From NCBI RefSeq assembly GCF_965363235.1, contig NC_134843.1:86523795-86587794 (forward strand): a stretch of DNA of 64,000 nucleotides, written 5' to 3'. A program made the translations under genes and the position numbers. The notes below the pieces were generated by a model, which was given only the letters and a program-made list of their open reading frames with translations, ran no database searches and was not told where the DNA came from. Numbering within the stretch: the stretch's first letter is position 1; every line of letters starts with the position of its first letter. Source of the stretch: Mytilus galloprovincialis (taxonomy: Eukaryota > Mollusca > Bivalvia > Mytilida > Mytilidae). Shown in pieces: positions 58,401-64,000 of this stretch.

Positions 58401-58899
58401 GGAACTTTGCAAATTGAAAGCTATGGTATGAAAAAATCCTGGCGCACTGGGTATGATTACCACGACTTTCACGGACGGTAGGATTGACAGTGTCAAGATA
58501 TGATTTTTAGGACCGAAAAAATTGTGTCTGATCAATTGAATTGAGGATGGTGGTTGGGGTAACCTAAATTGATCTTTTTAATTGTTGGGATGAAGACATG
58601 GATCCAATATCGGACATGGAGTAAGTTGTTGAAAATGTCAAATCCATGAGAGGTATTACCAAAATGAACCACCTTTGATGGTACTCCCGGTATGGGAAAG
58701 ATCAGTTTGTTGAGTTGATTGTAACAGAAGAAACCAACCTTAAATATCAGTGCGTCCGAAACCCAAGACGAGGAAGACGATTATCACCCAGGCAAAAAAA
58801 CTTGGGTTGAAAGGTATTAGTAGGCTGTCGATAGTGCATCCGCCAACGAAAGCCTTGAAAGAGGCATTTACTACCTGGAAGATGACCCCCATTATTGCT

Positions 58900-61800
58900 A
58901 TGGATGTGCACTTTCCTTGACGTCTCTCAGATGTCACTGCAGGAACTTATAACAATTTGGACATTGAAAGGAGCAAAAATCAATGTGGTGCTACACTGTA
59001 CCTTTGTGAATATTAATCCATCAGGTAATGCAGATGATGAGAACAAGGGATACTTTCACTCGAGATTTTCACCGAGGCCACGATCTTAGCTGAAACCTTT
59101 GATTAGATGGACAAAAAGATTGGAGTAAAGATTGCCCAGTGAACCTCTGAAAAATGTGGCTGAACATTGAAAGCAATTGTAAAACTTCAAGTCAATATTA
59201 ACAAACACCGGCCGCTGGGAGGGTCACAGTACTTTGAAAGAAGGCTGTAAACAATATGAAAAAACTGATGAGGATTGTTTAAGTGGGCCATACTTTCGGC
59301 CTTGCACCATGACGAGGTATACCCAAAACATAGACATGATAACACAGTACCACCGTGGCAGGAAGAGCTCAATATAAAAAAAGATGTAGTTCTCGGTCAG
59401 CCTTAAGGCTATTGGTATTGGTCTTGACGAAAGAGGACAAGAAAACCACCAGGAACCTACGCAGAGCTGGTTGGGTGATTGTTCGCTTGGTGAGGACAAG
59501 ATGAGGGATTACTGCCACTTTCCCGAAAATACTGGGGCGTAGCACATAACCAGTGTTACCTGAATTACAAAATGTCAAAGTTTATACCTGTATTTTTCAC
59601 AATCTGGCCGGGTATGATAGTCATCTGTTCATTAAGAACCTGGGATCGACACCGGGGCAGCTCACATGCATTCCCAATTCGGAGGAAAAGTACATCTCGT
59701 TTAGCAAGACATTCCAGGTGAGCGAGTACAAGATGAAAGACGGGGAAATGAAACCCCTTCAACAGAGTTTGAGGTTTGGACAGTCTCAAATTTATGATTG
59801 CGAGCCTGAATAGCTTGGTAAACTCAAGTCAAACAGCAGCCTTCAAGAATGTATTTGGTAGAGGAGCGTTTGATCCTAATTGTACCGGGTGATACCCGCG
59901 GAGTCCGAAAACGGTCGGAAAATCACACTGCGAGAGGTCATAGACAGGCGTAAGCTAGAATACATTGTGTCACACCGCGAATATTTTGAGCTGGGAAGCA
60001 GGCTTATAAAAGGGAAGAAGCTGGACAAGAACGCACATCTGACACTCATACAGGGCTATCTTGTGCAGGGTTCGACGCCTGCATTGCGACGAGTACATGA
60101 CAGATAAAATTGTATACACGGGAAATGTCTGGGACTAAGCCAAGGCACATCTTTTGGCCATCATTAGTGGGACTGAGTGGGAGGCAGGCCAAGGTTACAC
60201 TGAAGGATCCGAAATGGTATCAGGACTGAGACATATCACAGACTCTATTGTTAAATTGCAGCCGTACCTTTATGAGCAGGCGAAAAATTCAAAGTAATGT
60301 AGGGGCACCGACTACAACATCGATGGAAGTACGGTGAACTATATAATTTGTAGTTTGAAGAACAAGGCACTTATGGTGGCGTTTGATTACTTGACAGAAC
60401 AGGACATTGAAGTTGAATCACTTGTAATTGACGGTATCGTGCTTTACATGGACAATTTGCCACCAGAACGAATTTCCTGGGTGCTCGCCGTCTGTTCATA
60501 GAGAGTCAAGGAGGTCAAGTGATGTAAAATCACCTTCACCAGACATGGATGAAGGCTATGATATACCAGTTGAAGTGCCGGCTATGGACGAAAGTTTTCT
60601 CTTGCGACAGAGTGTGTATCCTGTTGATTATATGGATGGGTTCAAGCAACTTGAGTAAACCGAGCAAGACGAAAAAGCATTGATGGCAGCGTTCGATTCG
60701 CTGACAAGACCATTTGGATCGCTGGAGGTCAATGGCAGCACGATCAACAAGGACAATGAGCACGCCGGGTGCTCACAGAGAGTCAAGGAATTCATGAATG
60801 AAGGTAATGATATACCTGCTGACGCGCCGGGGAAGTCTCTTGATGAAGTTTACTCTTGCGAAAGGGTGTGTACCCTTATGACTATGTGAATGGGTTTGAA
60901 AAACTCCAGGAGAACGAGTTGCCACCCAGTGAAGCATTATACAATACCATCACCGGTGAGGGAGTAAGCCATGCAGATTATGAACTAATACGCGCAGCAA
61001 GTGTGTGAAAAGAGATGGATATCGCCAGCATGAGAGAGTATCATGACTTGTATCTGAAAACGGATGTACTCTTGCTGTGCGATGTGTTTGAGAACATCAG
61101 AGATGCAAAAGGGATTAGAGGTGGGATAACAGTCTAGCGCAGCGGTTTGCCAAAGTCAACAACCCTTATGTCGAAGGATTCAATGCCGACAAGCCCACCA
61201 ACTACTTGATGTATGCGGATGCTGATAACCTGTATGGATGGGATATGAGTAGCTATCCACCGATCGGTGGCTTTGAATGGAATAACACCGACGTAACCAA
61301 CCTTTGATACCCTTGCAGTGAAGACGACTAATGATTTATATTGGAGGTAGACTTCGAATATCTTAAGGAACGTCATGACTACCACAATGGCTACTCGCTT
61401 GCCCCGGAAACTGTACAGCTGAACAAAGTAAAGATACCTCGGAGACAAACTGAGGTATGTTGTATACTACGTCAACCTAAAACAGTACTTACGCTCAGAC
61501 TCAAGATCAGAAAACCACACGGTTATAAGTTTAAACCAGATCATATGGCTGAAGATTTATATAGATCTCACCACCGCGATCAGAGCCGCTGCCACCACTA
61601 ACTTTGAAAAAGACTTTTTCAAGCTCATGAACAATGCGGTGTCGGAAAGACAATAGAAAATGTCTGCAAGATGGTTGACGTCCGAATGGTTACCAACCAG
61701 AAAAAAGTGATGAAGCTCGTCACCAAGCTCAATTCTGATCGCCGGGGTTAACTTCAGTGAGTATCTTGCAGCCATGCACATGCGTAAGACCAAATACAAA

Positions 61801-62050
61801 TTTGACAAGCCAATTTACCTAGACATATCTAAGACCTTAATGGCGGACTATGTTTACAAGTACCTAAAGCCAACCTACCGTGACAAGACAACCATCTGTT
61901 ACACCGACAGTATCGTTTACAATGTCAAACCTCCAGATGTCTACAAAGACATTAACGAACACTGGCGGCAGAAGTTCGGCACATTCAACTATTCAAGTGA
62001 CCGAACTTCCGGTATCAAATGAGGTCTGAACAGGAAAATTCTTGGAATGT
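58900..62050 (+). pseudogene. Polinton protein-primed DNA polymerase B (fossil)
   Basis: Recognisable islands in the expected order: an exonuclease-domain island HNLAGYDSHLFIKNLG near 59590-59640, YLKTDVLLLCDVFENIR near 61050, DADNLYGWDMSSYPP near 61220, and the polymerase palm region with an ICYTDS-type motif near 61895. All fit pPolB of Polintons. Between the exonuclease and palm islands (about 59.9-60.5 kb) is protein-like text (ALMVAFDYLTEQDIEVESLV) that is not standard for this polymerase and may be a foreign insert. The gene is broken many times. Confidence 0.85.
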
Positions 62051-62399
62051 TCAATAATGAATGAGCCGGAGTGCCCATGACTGAGTCTTGGATTGCGGTC
62101 CACGATATACGCGCTCAAGGTTGGCAAGCGCCAAGCGAAGAGGGCTTAAGGGGTGAAGAAGTGCATCGTCAAAAATTACCTTTGAAAACTACAAGAGATG
62201 CCTTGATAAGCACACAGTGAGCTACCGGACTATGAATACATAATCAAAAGTCATAGGCATAAGATATATACACTTGAGTGTCACAAGAGAGCCCTATCAG
62301 CCAACGATGACAACCGTCATATCATGCATGATGAAATTAGCACCATTGCCCGTGGCCACCACAAAATCGTCAACCGTAAATAAATGAGCGGCATATGGG

Positions 62400-62810
62400 T
62401 GCATAATTTAGTTCTCCCCTACAAACCCCTTTTAAACACTCAGCTCAAACAGGCTGTAACTAACACGGAGATTCAATACTGTTGGTGTGCGGTCATGCCT
62501 GATACACTACTACCAATGGTCTGACACACCAAATGTGGAACCTTAACCACGACAGCTGGAAGGATCGTCTAACGCACTTTGCGTTTTGGTAAAAGCGCAG
62601 ACGGACAAAGTATTACTTTGAATCTTATGGTTTGCCAACGCCCGACGAAATGGTAGACTATTTGTAGCCTGAGATCCTTTTCAAAACTGATGAACTTGAG
62701 ACGCGAGGGGATGTGGTGTGTGGTCACCTTTGTCTGTCCGTGTTGAAGATGCTGACAATGGGAAAATCGTGGAAAATGCAATCTTTTCGCTCTATAAATA
62801 AATGGATAAG
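62400..62810 (+). pseudogene. Polinton adenain-like cysteine protease (fossil)
   Basis: The islands KYYFESYGLPTPDEMVDYL and GDVVCGHLCLSVLKMLT match the core of the adenovirus-type maturation protease found in Polintons, including the CGHLC nucleophile region. It follows the polymerase in the same direction. Broken. Confidence 0.65.
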
Positions 62811-63035
62811 TTTTGATCCCATGCAAGACAGTGCATATCCGTCTGGTGGATCGTGCATCATTTCGATATGAACGACAATCACATTACTAGCACATGATAT
62901 CCCAAGGACAGATCGGATGCTGTGACAAAACGGTAGGTGACCAAGCAGTTGAAAGATGGTATAAAAGACAACAATGAGCTAGAGGCTGCGCTAGAAGCGA
63001 TCGAGACATAGCTCTCGAGGACATGAAAAAACACC

Positions 63036-63317
63036 TTGTCGGTATCGAGAAAAAAAGTGGGAAAGTGTCTACCTTGCGGCACAAGAACTAGTGACCAAAG
63101 GATGGTATATGCAAAGAACTATGTGGATCTAAGCATGGCGGTTCTAGAGAAAATCAATACCATCGAATTGAAGGTGAAGTCTTATCACACGGCGGACAGG
63201 AGACGGCGCGAATCGAATCTCATATCTGAAGAGGACCTGCGCAACTATATGATAACACAGCGAATTTTCCAGTCATATGAACTAGTCTATTGCACATCCG
63301 CAGCTTTGATCCAATAG
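63036..63317 (+). CDS. Short ORF within the Polinton fossil
   Basis: A 93-codon frame with KVGKCLPCGTRTSDQRMVYA and SNLISEEDLRNYMITQRIF. It lies in the right place for one of the small unnamed Polinton genes and reads like coding sequence, but I do not recognise a domain. The role is unknown. Confidence 0.4.
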   Translation: MSVSRKKVGKCLPCGTRTSDQRMVYAKNYVDLSMAVLEKINTIELKVKSYHTADRRRRESNLISEEDLRNYMITQRIFQSYELVYCTSAALIQ

Positions 63318-63550
63318 TTGAACTCCGTGGGGTACCCTCCTCTTGACGTTAAGCTCTTTCATCCCTCCCATGTTCTTCTACGCAAGATATGTTCGATGCG
63401 GTAGGTGTTTTGACACTCATATCAACAAGGTCGGCCGCCTAGGTCGCATCCACACCACGTGCACACTACTACACCGCGTTTTTGAAACGTGCCTGGAACT
63501 GGTTTGTGCAACTCATCCGCTAAATCATCGGTCCACCGAACTTTTATTTT

Positions 63551-63913
63551 CTAAATACTCAGACCAAATCGAGTTTTGGTATCGATGATTGGTCCGATGA
63601 TGCTATGGTCCATACGTTCGCGTGTGGAAGTGTTGGTAATGGTGTTAAGCGAGGCTAGCATAGCTTTGCCACAGATGGGGTAACGGGCGGTTTTATCCTT
63701 GTACTGGGCATAACAGAGATCGTGGTGATATGCAGCCTGGTAAACTCGATTAATGTGGTTTGACCAAGCTTTCTGGGTGCAGGCGCTTGCTAATTTAATC
63801 TCTGGCCCGGTAAAGTTGTGTCCGGGTAGACGCATTTCCATCGGTGATCGGTTGATTACTAGTAGTTTGTCCATGAACCCTGCACCAGTTGCAGCAACAA
63901 ACTGAGACTTCAT
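63551..63913 (-). CDS. Phospholipase A2-like ORF of the Polinton fossil
   Basis: 120 codons. LPGHNFTGPEIKLA resembles the calcium-loop entry and YQAAYHHDLCYAQYKDKTAR the catalytic His-Asp helix of the PLA2 domain known from parvovirus VP1 and from virus-like elements of this group. It looks whole as an open frame and lies opposite to the polymerase and protease, so it may belong to a structural-gene unit that continues beyond the window, or to a second copy. Confidence 0.6.
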   Translation of the reverse strand: MKSQFVAATGAGFMDKLLVINRSPMEMRLPGHNFTGPEIKLASACTQKAWSNHINRVYQAAYHHDLCYAQYKDKTARYPICGKAMLASLNTITNTSTRERMDHSIIGPIIDTKTRFGLSI

Positions 63914-64000
63914 GGCACCGCATACCTTACAATTTCCAACTTTAATCCGTCGCCTGTTCGATTCCTGGTCATTACCTCGCTGGGGTTAACTATGTCCGTC

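Larger units (their letters stand above)
58740..64000 (+). mobile_element. Polinton/Maverick fossil, continuing past the right edge
   Basis: A broken copy with well over a dozen interruptions. Parts in order: protein-primed family B DNA polymerase, adenain-like cysteine protease, a short conserved-looking ORF, and a phospholipase A2-like ORF on the other strand. This gene set is characteristic of Polintons and the related adintovirus-type elements. The left end is not sharply defined (somewhere between the satellite and about 58.9 kb), no terminal repeat is visible, and capsid and integrase genes are not in the window. GC content is higher than in the surroundings. Motifs are still legible, so the copy is decayed but not extremely old. 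Confidence 0.85.

Noticed and set aside
59187-59578. Overlapping minus-strand frames in the Polinton fossil
   Set aside because: They are antisense to the polymerase islands and have no domain.

Overview
The window looks like nuclear DNA of a bivalve mollusc, most likely a mussel (Mytilidae). It is AT-rich, genes are sparse and split by long introns, and the space between exons is packed with short dispersed repeats of kinds I recall from mussel genomes. The two host genes I can model fit this: a secreted mollusc-type tyrosinase and an immunoglobulin-superfamily (IgSF) receptor. I found no rRNA, tRNA gene, CRISPR array or bacterial-style operon. The species is inferred from repeats and gene types, not proven.

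Layout. 1-5.7 kb is intergenic repeats. 5.75-19.1 kb (+) is a seven-exon IgSF gene: signal peptide, three Ig-like domains, one membrane helix and a short tail. All splice phases agree and give 428 residues. Its introns hold foldback elements, nested repeats and a 1.1 kb Harbinger-like element that ends about 29 bases before the last exon. 19-36 kb is a transposon-rich intergenic tract. It holds a 1.2 kb foldback element, a 2.0 kb element with near-perfect 0.52 kb inverted arms that begin CACAGTG and a 5-bp target duplication (TTTAC), a rearranged duplication block beside it, and a 2.4 kb element with about 118-bp inverted ends and a 5-bp duplication (ATTCT). 37.8-46.2 kb (-) is a three-exon tyrosinase gene (467 residues, all six copper-binding histidines present), with several perfect hairpins in its introns. 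46-56.8 kb holds a minisatellite, fragments of an uncharacterised repetitive protein family, a 0.9 kb inverted-repeat element inside a 37-bp tandem array, and spacer. 56.9-58.4 kb is a dimeric satellite (345-bp unit made of 175+170 bp monomers). From about 58.7 kb to the right edge lies a broken Polinton/Maverick fossil: protein-primed DNA polymerase B, adenain-like protease, a short ORF, and a phospholipase A2-like ORF on the opposite strand.

The two host genes show no sign of working together. The tyrosinase is probably a secreted copper oxidase (shell, periostracum, byssus or defence) and the IgSF protein a cell-surface adhesion or recognition receptor. The most unusual signals are the RAG/Transib-like ends of the 22.9-24.9 kb element, the ATG-plus-splice-donor unit carried in both its arms, and the number of unrelated perfect hairpins inside introns.
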